Shown: positions 36,301-42,503 of the stretch, in pieces
How the letters are laid out: each line of letters starts with the position of its first letter
How positions within the stretch are numbered: the stretch's first letter is position 1
Assembly: GCF_000222685.1 (NCBI RefSeq)
Contig: NZ_AFWJ01000168.1
Location: forward strand, 1 to 46,916
Origin: Vibrio nigripulchritudo ATCC 27043
GTDB taxonomy: Bacteria; Pseudomonadota; Gammaproteobacteria; Enterobacterales; Vibrionaceae
Reading direction: 5' to 3'
Length of the DNA: 46,916 bases
The notes under the pieces: generated by a model
Told to the model about the DNA's origin: nothing
The model's database searches: none
Seen by the model: the letters and a program-made list of their open reading frames with translations, nothing else
Program-made: the position numbers and the translations under genes

Positions 36301-37276
36301 CAAGTGTGACTTCCAAATACCCGGATGCCTGAGTTGCCGGGCTGTCCAGAGTTAAGTCTTTCACACTTAAGTGACCTTGCTGAGCGGCTAAATTAGCTGA
36401 AATGTGTAACGGAGCTATGTGGTATACATCCCATCCTAGCAGCGCTTCAATGGGACCAGTATCCTGCCAGTCAAGTTGAAGGCTGGCGGTAGATAGTCCT
36501 TTATCGAGAGGATGAATTTCCGAGCTTAGGGATAAAGCCGCGCCCGCAAAGCTGCCTTGGATATCCAGCTTACCCGACTGGTGATTAAGGATGCTCTCCA
36601 GCTCACCGGTGATAGCCAGATCGTAAGCCTGACCTAAGGTTGCTCCTTGAGTCTTTAACTTCCAGAGTTTGCCGTCTTTGGTTAAATCAAAAGTGTCTAG
36701 AAACCAGTCTAGATAAACGCTTTCCTGTTGGTCGTCGTACACGACACTCAGGTTCTCTGCATGAATGCGTTCCCCGAGGTTGAGTGACCAAGCTTGATGA
36801 GGCTGAACTGAAAGGGTTTGTGGTTGCTCTGAGTTTGCCTGAAAAGACTCCCAGTTTGAATGACCATCAAAATCCTTAGCCAGATACAAATGAATGTCTT
36901 TCAGATCGATAAAGTCGATGTAAACCTGATTGTCGAGTAAAGGAAGTACCGCCACTTTTGCCGATGCATGACCTACTTTTAGGGTAGGCTGCCACTCGAT
37001 ACTCGGAATATTGGCAATTTCAATCTGATTGACTTCAATTTCAGGGCGAAACGAAAGGCGCAGTCGGATGTCACCTTCGATGGATACCGGGTGGGAGATT
37101 TGTTGTTGAATCAGGTCAGCCAGTTTTCCTTTATAGGGTGTGAGGTTAATGTTCACACCAACGGCTAACGCGATGGCGACCCCAGTCACCAGTCCAAAAA
37201 TAGCCAAACCTAAGAACATCAATATTTTTCGAAAGATCGATGGTTTGGTTACAGGTGTTTCATTTTCCGTGGTCAT
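33353..37276 (-). CDS. Large AsmA-family protein
   Basis: A 1307-residue protein with one N-terminal membrane helix (about residues 19-41) and a very long periplasmic part made of repeating amphipathic beta-strand patterns. The N-terminus (NLTPYKGKLADLIQQQISHPVSIEGDIRLRLSFRPEIEVNQIEIAN) is the AsmA N-domain. The C-terminal AsmA-like region includes FNASYPNRTFDLYLTPRPKSAQIFSLQTPVEVSGSFEDFDF. AsmA-like proteins form hydrophobic bridges thought to move phospholipid between membranes. E. coli AsmA is 617 residues and the largest relatives (YhdP, TamB) about 1260, so this is of the large bridging size. It is not clearly orthologous to YhdP or TamB by eye. It lies downstream of the motor-like genes across 172 bases containing long inverted repeats. 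Confidence 0.85.
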   Translation of the reverse strand: MTTENETPVTKPSIFRKILMFLGLAIFGLVTGVAIALAVGVNINLTPYKGKLADLIQQQISHPVSIEGDIRLRLSFRPEIEVNQIEIANIPSIEWQPTLKVGHASAKVAVLPLLDNQVYIDFIDLKDIHLYLAKDFDGHSNWESFQANSEQPQTLSVQPHQAWSLNLGERIHAENLSVVYDDQQESVYLDWFLDTFDLTKDGKLWKLKTQGATLGQAYDLAITGELESILNHQSGKLDIQGSFAGAALSLSSEIHPLDKGLSTASLQLDWQDTGPIEALLGWDVYHIAPLHISANLAAQQGHLSVKDLTLDSPATQASGYLEVTLGDINTIDGKLDVPVIDLRPWLQPEPEQHAMGFASAPPQKSPLQRALDQWLVATHTNLNLTIGEILGLGTDINSLSLSVVGKEGKLSAPLAANIAQVPFQGNAEIDATEWSSRLNIELGAKDSSLGELASWLAGMDNARGHLDNALLTVSTEGTKLKEWISNSDLSFDVDNAHVEWAQDASFAIDKARFRAGMNIPVDIDIHGKLQGVPATITADAGALSDIVNRRDWQTTLTLASPVLQLSASGTLPQTKWGVGSQFALQIHSPDIAKLSPWLGTQAQATGPLKFGANLVHQGRWITFESQNLQLMDSKGKFNLKWQEGSEQGLVNIDAQFDKLDFNQLALLAKEESLPEVEQAVPTKGVNLSVPLLSNDIHILDANLSLKVNQVLWAQQRLERLSFSGKIRNGMMSSAPFSMRFANSLLKGDLSLSVDAAKIHSELNLSASKPDISEMAKTFGVADDMKMSLDSAKIRLALSGKTLLEFMEMTEVDALLQGGYLEIPDIYTGKAMAIRIAEGRFHTGPERSTELLINGDVSGKDTQLQITSVSLKEANQLTESLPADLIFNIGDIAFKAQTQLSLPLDFTKLSLKLNADIPNLDRLNEFTGVALPPYGPIKLSAELSLDEVQYQLKHLILNVGSSELEGSGHLRPLGRFNRPDIALSLSSDLIQMDDFKVGNWRAWLPNDDNKTKEPEETKPTEQKQPLVLSPEGLSWANLELSLDVNNVRSGNDWLGATEARLKLTNGKMTVSSLKVRIPGGSVSLAGEIAAQEKLFDIAMQGQVHRFDYGVIARRIDKKTNMGGELSTYFNLTSLANTPDSLMNNANGFIGFSVWPKEFEADLIDLWAVNLTDAILPSFTEEQESVLNCVAGGFDVQNGEMSQRDVLLDTTRIQVNGSFNASYPNRTFDLYLTPRPKSAQIFSLQTPVEVSGSFEDFDFNVPLSAILETSVRFTTSPVISPIRWLVEKPLQSDGSHVCEAISRGIAVKQ

Positions 37277-37354
37277 GGCTTTTCAGGGTTGGGAGCTGGT
37301 TTCATAAATATAGCGGTGGACGATACCACAAGCAGGACGAAAACTGTAAAGCAA

Positions 37355-37408
37355 TCACCGAAGAAATATACATACGGTTACACCCATACTTGGATTATTC
37401 TTCGGTGA
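37355..37408. repeat. 11-bp perfect inverted repeat upstream of the AsmA gene
   Basis: TCACCGAAGAA (37355-37365) and TTCTTCGGTGA (37398-37408) are exact complements with a 32-base spacer. The repeat lies in the 5' region of the AsmA-family gene, about 80-130 bases before its ATG. No T-run follows on the minus strand, so a structured leader or operator is more likely than a terminator. Confidence 0.6.
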
Positions 37409-37416
37409 AGGGAACA

Positions 37417-37485
37417 GGTAAGTATCTAGGCTATTAATACCTCGAACATCAATGCCTCGAACTACGACGAATATAGATACTTACC
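37417..37485. repeat. 12-bp perfect inverted repeat spanning the end of the MotB-like gene
   Basis: GGTAAGTATCTA (37417-37428) and TAGATACTTACC (37474-37485) are exact complements. The second arm is inside the last codons of the MotB-like gene, and its stop codon is in the loop. The loop also holds two CCTCGAAC direct repeats. It may stabilise the 3' end of the motor-like transcript or couple it to the AsmA gene downstream. Confidence 0.6.
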
Positions 37486-38093
37486 CGGCGGTTCTGCTTT
37501 CTTTGTTCTTCAATTGAGTCAGTCTCTGTACTTTGTGGGTAAGTGTCTGCAAAGGCAACGGCGCTGACTTTGTTTCTGTCGACAGACAGCGAAATCAGAT
37601 GCCGTGCTACCCCTATGGCTCTTGCCCCGGAAAGCTCCCAGTTACTGTCAAACTTTTCATTTTGAATAGGCACGTCGTCAGTATGGCCCTCTACAACCAC
37701 TTCTTTGCCAGAGATGTCCACCTGTTTGAGAGAATTTGCAAAAATGCCAAGCAATCTTATTCCTTCTTCACTCAAATCGGCGGAGCCTTGCTGATACAGC
37801 GCCTCGGTATCGAAGTCCACCTTAATGCCGTCTGGCACCTGAGTCAGGGTGATGGGCTCTTGTTCCGTGGCAGACTCTAGTGATTTCAGCAGATCATTCA
37901 TGGGTAAGGGCACATCGCGTTGAGTCAGTGCATTCCAGCCTGCTTTGAAGTCTTCAAACTTACCCTGATCGATTTGTGAAGTAGCCAGAATGACGATGAA
38001 GAACGTCATCAGCAAAGTGATGAAATCACTGTAGGTGACAAGCCAGTCGTTGTCTTCACGTACATCAGCATCGTTGTGGCGTCTTCGAGGCAT
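37449..38093 (-). CDS. MotB/PomB-like stator protein with OmpA peptidoglycan-binding domain
   Basis: A 214-residue protein with a short basic N-terminus, one membrane helix (about residues 18-38, WLVTYSDFITLLMTFFIVILA) and an OmpA-type domain. Asp23 in YSDF is placed like the ion-coupling Asp of MotB/PomB. A plug-like stretch follows (IDQGKFEDFKAGWNAL). The C-terminal domain keeps GHTDDVPI (136-143), NWELSGARA (151-159) and NRRVSI (201-206), the peptidoglycan-binding signature. It is shorter than E. coli MotB (308) because the linker is shorter. It starts one base after the MotA-like stop. Together they should form an ion-driven stator unit anchored to the wall. Confidence 0.88.
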   Translation of the reverse strand: MPRRRHNDADVREDNDWLVTYSDFITLLMTFFIVILATSQIDQGKFEDFKAGWNALTQRDVPLPMNDLLKSLESATEQEPITLTQVPDGIKVDFDTEALYQQGSADLSEEGIRLLGIFANSLKQVDISGKEVVVEGHTDDVPIQNEKFDSNWELSGARAIGVARHLISLSVDRNKVSAVAFADTYPQSTETDSIEEQRKQNRRVSIYIRRSSRH

Positions 38094-38094
38094 A

Positions 38095-38874
38095 TTAAGA
38101 CTCCAGACGCTTTTTAGGAGGAAGATAGCAGTTCATGGAGTCTTTGATGTGCAGATCAGGCTGCTTTTCTGTCATCATCACAAACGCTTTAATCTGCATT
38201 TCTCTTCGGTGGTAGTTTTCATCGGATTTCCGACGCACATTAATGGCCGAAGGCTTAAAGAACACTTGTGCCATCAATGTGCCGTAGAGAGTCGTCAACA
38301 ATGCGATAGCCAGCCCTTTGCCCATGGTCGCCATATCGCCATCCAGGCTATCAAGCATGACAATCAGACCCACCAATGTCCCTATCATGCCAAATGCGGG
38401 TGAAAAGTTTGCCATGGTGCTCAGCACATTGGCTGGTTGAGCTTCGCGGGCGCGCTGGCTTTCGTTACTTTCCATCAGCAGTGCATGCAACTCTTTCCCT
38501 TTGTACCCTGTGCCTAAAAGCTCAATAGCCATTGAGAGAAAAGGATCTTTTTGCTCTTTCTCTGATAGAGAGTTTTCCAATCCGGCAATGCCATCCGTAC
38601 GGTATACCTTGTTCCACTCGATAGAACGGAGAATAGATGAGTGTTTGAGCTTGGTTTCATTCTTGCCATCAAACAGACTTTTTAGTACAGCTTGAATTGC
38701 ACGGAAGAACAGCGGGTATGAGTAGCTGATCAACGTGGCGGTAGATGTGCCACCCAATACGATGAGAAAACTCGATAAACTGACGAATAGCCAGTAATTA
38801 TCGGTGCTGGTGACCACTGCGGTGACCAGTACCGCGGCTGCAAAAATCCAGCCTGTAATGGTGCTAATCGACAT
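38095..38874 (-). CDS. MotA/PomA-like stator channel protein
   Basis: A 259-residue four-helix protein (helices near residues 7-22, 28-50, 155-174 and 186-206) with a cytoplasmic loop between helices 2 and 3. The segment FSPAFGMIGTLVGLIVMLDSL and the next helix ALLTTLYGTLMAQVFFKP resemble Na+-type PomA more than H+-type MotA of E. coli. The functionally important prolines correspond to Pro159 and Pro208. Threonines 166 and 194 occupy positions that, from memory, matter for Na+ use in PomA. The ATG overlaps the stop of the FliF/FliG-like gene (TAATG) and MotB follows at once. This is a stator for the rotor-like protein encoded upstream. Confidence 0.88.
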   Translation of the reverse strand: MSISTITGWIFAAAVLVTAVVTSTDNYWLFVSLSSFLIVLGGTSTATLISYSYPLFFRAIQAVLKSLFDGKNETKLKHSSILRSIEWNKVYRTDGIAGLENSLSEKEQKDPFLSMAIELLGTGYKGKELHALLMESNESQRAREAQPANVLSTMANFSPAFGMIGTLVGLIVMLDSLDGDMATMGKGLAIALLTTLYGTLMAQVFFKPSAINVRRKSDENYHRREMQIKAFVMMTEKQPDLHIKDSMNCYLPPKKRLES

Positions 38875-40679
38875 TAGGCAGTGACCTCCAGATCGCTCAT
38901 TTTAAATTTTTTCTCTTCCAGCGCTTGTCGCATCACTTGCACGACTTCAAGCTTGGCAGCATTTCTGGTTTCTTCATCCACATCGGATTGCATTTCAACC
39001 TCACTGGACACCATGGTGATGTAACGTTCCGGGCACTCGGAGATCAGGCTGCATACTTTTTCCTCAGGTACATCAGAAAGCGCAGTTGCCAGAGTTTGAG
39101 GCGGGATACTTCGAATGTGGTTGCTGATGACTTTGGCAGGTGTGCGCCAGATGTCATCGAAGGTGAAATAGCTTTGCTTAAGCTGTACGTAAGCCCCTGG
39201 AGAGGTGTCTTTTAGCTGGTTCAGCAGCTCAGTTTGCTTACTGATGTTCAGCCCGTCCAGAATATTAGAAAGCACCTGAGGACCGTCAGTTGGCAGAGTA
39301 CGGAAATCCGGAACAGACTGCGCTTTTGCCGCCAGAGAGGAAGCAACATCATTAAATGCGGTCATGGGTAATGCCTCTAGTCGTGCAATCTCCATCGCAA
39401 GATGCGCCTGCCTTTCTGTTGGATAAGCCGCCAACAATTCTGATGAACGTGAAGGTGAAAGCTGAGAGATCACCATTGCCTGAATTCGGTCAGATTCGTT
39501 TTCCAGAAGCCATCTAAGCTGGTTGGTCGTCAGGTTTTCCAAGAAATCAAATGGCTGGTTTTTCCTTGCGGAATCGGTTGTTGGGTTGGAATCCACCAGA
39601 AGTTGTTTAAACGATTTTAAGTGAGCCATTACCTGCTCTTTATCGGCTGGCGATTCTTCAAGGTACTTGATGTAACTCGGTATTTTTGCCGTCAGACTTG
39701 GGTACATGGTAGTAAACAGCGCGCGTCCCAGTTCTTGATACACACAGGCGAACATAGGCAGGTTCTGCTCATTCAGACCCAGCTTTCGGATAACGCTATC
39801 GACTTTCTGAGGTTCGCTCAGGCTGTATTTAACCAGCTCCTGACGGCAAGCTTCATGCTCGTAGCATTGCTGAGAAAGCAGCGGTTCTGCTTGTAATGCT
39901 TTTACGCCTGTAGTTGGTTCTGCGTTAGTGACTGGAGTTTGGTTGTTTGCTCTCGCTTTTCTCCACAGCATGACCAGCAGCAGCAAAATGAGTGCGGCAA
40001 CGATCCAGGCTACCCACAGGTACTCCTGCCACAAAGGCTGAGCTTCAACCGGAGGTGTACCCTCAGGTACGGGCACCGAGAATTCTGTACGAATGATATC
40101 AATGGTGTCTCCCCGTAACGGGTTGTAATCCACTTTTTGAATCAGCAGTTTTTTAATTAGCTGAGCATTTTCATTCGTTACCTGATTTTCAAGCAATAAA
40201 GTGACGGCTATTTTGTTGATCTCCGTTGAACTCTCTGGCTTTGTTGGCGCTACTGATGCTTTAGGTGCAGGTAGCTTTGGCTTAGGTGATGAAACAGGCT
40301 CAACAGCAGGTGCTGCAGGAGCAGGTACGTCTATCGTGTCTTGAGCGGGGATGCCACTCAATCCAGGCAATTCAGGGACAGGTTGCGCAGGTATGGTCAC
40401 TGGAACGGCGACAGTTTGTGGCGCTTCTGGTCTTTCAGATATTTCAGGTGCAGAAGACTCCTGATTTTGAGGTTCAGCTTGAAGTTTCTTGGTAACCAGC
40501 TCCGACTGAATAGTCAGAACATGCTTATTGGCACCAATAATACGTTCAATGTCGCTGTTCAAACGCTGTTCCAGCTTTGCAGAAAACTCCAGTGCCTGAA
40601 TTTCACTAGACGGCTGAGCGACCACGCCAAAAGCTGCAATTAATATGGCTGCGAAGGCAAGATGATGAAGTTTAATCAT
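38874..40679 (-). CDS. FliF(RBM3)-FliG-like fusion protein, candidate minimal rotor
   Basis: A 601-residue protein joining parts of two flagellar rotor proteins. After a signal-peptide-like start (MIKLHHLAFAAILIAAFGVVA), residues 28-65 (LEFSAKLEQRLNSDIERIIG) match the first half of the FliF ring-building motif RBM3. A proline-rich linker (about 70-150) replaces the FliF collar insertion. Residues 153-200 (INKIAVTLLLENQ to YNPLRGDTIDIIRTEF) match the second RBM3 half. A membrane helix (about 217-239, ending LWRK) corresponds to FliF TM2. Residues about 370-597 match FliG middle and C-terminal domains (FDFLENLTTNQLRWLLENE, YFTFDDI, LATALSDVPEEKV). The FliG EHPQ motif for FliM is replaced by ESDR. 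RBM1, RBM2 and TM1 of FliF are absent. A GTG at 40691 is an alternative start; the ATG overlapping the TPR stop is preferred. Confidence 0.8.
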   Translation of the reverse strand: MIKLHHLAFAAILIAAFGVVAQPSSEIQALEFSAKLEQRLNSDIERIIGANKHVLTIQSELVTKKLQAEPQNQESSAPEISERPEAPQTVAVPVTIPAQPVPELPGLSGIPAQDTIDVPAPAAPAVEPVSSPKPKLPAPKASVAPTKPESSTEINKIAVTLLLENQVTNENAQLIKKLLIQKVDYNPLRGDTIDIIRTEFSVPVPEGTPPVEAQPLWQEYLWVAWIVAALILLLLVMLWRKARANNQTPVTNAEPTTGVKALQAEPLLSQQCYEHEACRQELVKYSLSEPQKVDSVIRKLGLNEQNLPMFACVYQELGRALFTTMYPSLTAKIPSYIKYLEESPADKEQVMAHLKSFKQLLVDSNPTTDSARKNQPFDFLENLTTNQLRWLLENESDRIQAMVISQLSPSRSSELLAAYPTERQAHLAMEIARLEALPMTAFNDVASSLAAKAQSVPDFRTLPTDGPQVLSNILDGLNISKQTELLNQLKDTSPGAYVQLKQSYFTFDDIWRTPAKVISNHIRSIPPQTLATALSDVPEEKVCSLISECPERYITMVSSEVEMQSDVDEETRNAAKLEVVQVMRQALEEKKFKMSDLEVTA

Positions 40680-41245
40680 TTCTCTAGCCACTCCATCATA
40701 CGTTTGACTTCACCGAGATTCGGGTCGAAATCCAGTGCCTGTTGCCAAGCGACAATCGCGCCTTCAACATTTCCCAGTTTGTATAGAACACTGCCTTTTG
40801 TGGCTAATATTTTTGCTGGTTGGGCAGTAAGAGGTTGTGCCTCATTAAGAAGCTGTAAAGCCTGATCGAAATCTCCGCTAACCGCTCTTTTTTGAGCTTC
40901 TACTTTTAACGCTAGTGCCTTAGCTTCATTAAAGGGAGAGTCTTCTTCTGGAGCAGGGGTATTCTGGTGATTTTCCGGTTCACTTTCCAACTCATCATTT
41001 GTTGGTTCTGGTAATGGCTGGAGTGCCTGAGGCGCTGCACTTGGATCGGTTTCAATCGTAAGCACCATATCTGGGTCAGAGAGATCGAACTGAACCCCAG
41101 ATTCATAGGCATGACCCTGTAAATGGATGGTGATCTTACCGTCCTTCATTTCGACTCTCTGATTGATAGCCGAAGTATCGGTTTCCTGCGCCATAGACTG
41201 AAATGCGACTAGCATTAATGACAGGTGAGTTAACTTGAGTTTCAT
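40676..41245 (-). CDS. Periplasmic TPR-containing protein of the motor-like cluster
   Basis: A 189-residue precursor with a signal peptide (MKLKLTHLSLMLVAFQSMA), a beta-like segment with KDGKITIHLQGHAYESG, an acidic proline-rich linker (about residues 65-105), and a C-terminal TPR-like helical pair (KRAVSGDFDQALQLLNEA and YKLGNVEGAIVAWQQALDFDPNLGEV). TPR domains usually mediate protein contacts. Its stop overlaps the start of the FliF/FliG-like gene (ATGA), and its start is 5 bases after the stop of the outer-membrane protein gene. It may link the rotor or stator to the outer membrane; that role is inference. Confidence 0.75.
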   Translation of the reverse strand: MKLKLTHLSLMLVAFQSMAQETDTSAINQRVEMKDGKITIHLQGHAYESGVQFDLSDPDMVLTIETDPSAAPQALQPLPEPTNDELESEPENHQNTPAPEEDSPFNEAKALALKVEAQKRAVSGDFDQALQLLNEAQPLTAQPAKILATKGSVLYKLGNVEGAIVAWQQALDFDPNLGEVKRMMEWLEK

Positions 41246-41250
41246 CGTAT

Positions 41251-42276
41251 TTAGAACCTCACGCCTAAGGTCAGATCAAACGCAGGATTACCACCCCAGG
41301 TGCCGTTTTCGTAGGTGTCTTTGGTAATGTACATCAGGCCAACATCGACGAAGATGTCGCCATGAGTAAAGAAAGCATTACGAGGTGGAGAAAGCTCAAT
41401 ACCGGTTCGAACCGAGATTTTTTGCTTGTTTTCTACAAACTGAAATCCAGAACCCGCATAAATGGAAAGCCAGTCATCAGTAATGGCGTAAAGAGCCCGT
41501 GCTTCCGCACCAAAACCCTGAATGGAGAAATCGCTGCTGCTGTCAAAATTGCGGAAGTAGTTACCAATAAATGCAAAGTGTGCTTTTTCTGACGGACTGT
41601 GCCCGCTGTAGTATCGGACAGAAATGTCAGTGACGTTTTGAATGTCTTCGCCTTTATTAGAAGTACCGCCGATACCAATGTAACCAAGAGCGACCCCGAA
41701 CCCGCTCTCCTTGACATTCTTCTTTGCTATCTCTTCCGGCGACTCCTTCAGGTCGAAGTTTCCCGTCCACACCACTTCGTTATTTTTGGTGCTCACCAGT
41801 GACATGGTAATGCTGTGTGTGTCTTGATTCAGCGGGGCGCGCCATGAAAGAAACGCATCTACCCGAATTTGCTTACCGAGCTTTCTCAGTTCGTCGTTGC
41901 TGGCTAAACCGTGCTTATATCTTACGTTCGACGCAGACATCGCCACTTGAGTCTTGCCACACTCAATACAGCTTCGCACCTTCAGTCCATTGTCTTTCAT
42001 CTTTTTAGTCAGGATGGAAGAGAGCTTAAGCAGTTCGGTTTTTTCTTTTTCAGTGACGGCTTTTCCTTCGAAATAAAGGGAAACGCTTTTGATTTCTGCC
42101 AGTGCTTTGTTATCGAGTATTTCAAACCACAGGTCGTCTTGTTCTAGAAATTCTTCGACGGTTTGTGCTTCGTTATTATCGGAAGAAAAAAGCTCGTTAA
42201 ATTGTTTCGCAGCAGTGAAAGGAGAGTGGATAAGCAGGAATGTACTTACAGCAAGAGAAGTCAGTTTCTTCCACAC
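41251..42276 (-). CDS. Outer-membrane beta-barrel protein with N-terminal FlgO/CsgG-like domain
   Basis: A 341-residue precursor with a signal peptide (about residues 1-23, ending FTAAKQF). The first half has an alternating strand-helix pattern (SVSLYFEGKAV, LLKLSSILTKKMKDNGLKVR, ELRKLGKQIRVDAFLSWRAP, SITMSLVSTKNNEVVWTGNF) that resembles the nucleotide-free TolB-N/FlgO/CsgG fold. Two cysteines occur in SCIECGK. The second half is rich in alternating aromatic strands (YYSGHSPSEKAHFAFIGNYF, LSIYAGSGFQFVE, DIFVDVGLMYI) and ends LGVRF, typical of an outer-membrane barrel with terminal Phe. The start is GTG with GGAGC 7 bases upstream. It is the first gene of the motor-like set, so it is probably the outer-membrane component. 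Confidence 0.7.
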   Translation of the reverse strand: MWKKLTSLAVSTFLLIHSPFTAAKQFNELFSSDNNEAQTVEEFLEQDDLWFEILDNKALAEIKSVSLYFEGKAVTEKEKTELLKLSSILTKKMKDNGLKVRSCIECGKTQVAMSASNVRYKHGLASNDELRKLGKQIRVDAFLSWRAPLNQDTHSITMSLVSTKNNEVVWTGNFDLKESPEEIAKKNVKESGFGVALGYIGIGGTSNKGEDIQNVTDISVRYYSGHSPSEKAHFAFIGNYFRNFDSSSDFSIQGFGAEARALYAITDDWLSIYAGSGFQFVENKQKISVRTGIELSPPRNAFFTHGDIFVDVGLMYITKDTYENGTWGGNPAFDLTLGVRF

Positions 42277-42503
42277 AATGAAGCTCCATTTGGTCGAATT
42301 TGAATTGAGCGACCCTGGAAGCTGATGTGGAAAAAGAGAGTCCCAATTTTCGCGGCTTCATAAGGTCACTGAGGGTGACTAAGGTATTGTGAAAACCCTT
42401 GGGGTTCGGTGCAATAAAGCCGCGGCTAGAAAATTAAACGTATGGTGTGCTTTGTTTAGTGTCTGGGTGAATTTTGGAGATTTATGGGGGAGGTCGGAGG
42501 TCG
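42277..42503 (-). other. Intergenic region upstream of the motor-like gene set
   Basis: These 227 bases separate the REC-REC-GGDEF gene from the outer-membrane-barrel gene on the same strand. I see a GGTCACT/GGTGACT near-repeat around 42365-42380, a GCCGCGGC palindrome near 42418 and no strong sigma-70 promoter. A FliA-type promoter (TAAA-N15-GCCGATAA) is not apparent. The promoter of the motor-like set is expected here but I cannot place it. Confidence 0.3.

Noticed and set aside
37449-38874. MotA/MotB-like pair considered as the ZorAB core of a Zorya anti-phage system
   Set aside because: No ZorC, ZorD or ZorE-like gene is nearby, the MotA-like protein lacks the long cytoplasmic tail of ZorA, and the upstream partner is a FliF/FliG-like rotor protein. 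A rotary apparatus fits better.
42277-42503. FliA (sigma-28) or sigma-54 promoter for the motor-like genes
   Set aside because: I looked for TAAA-N15-GCCGATAA and for GG-N10-GC with their flanking consensus on the minus strand and found no convincing match.
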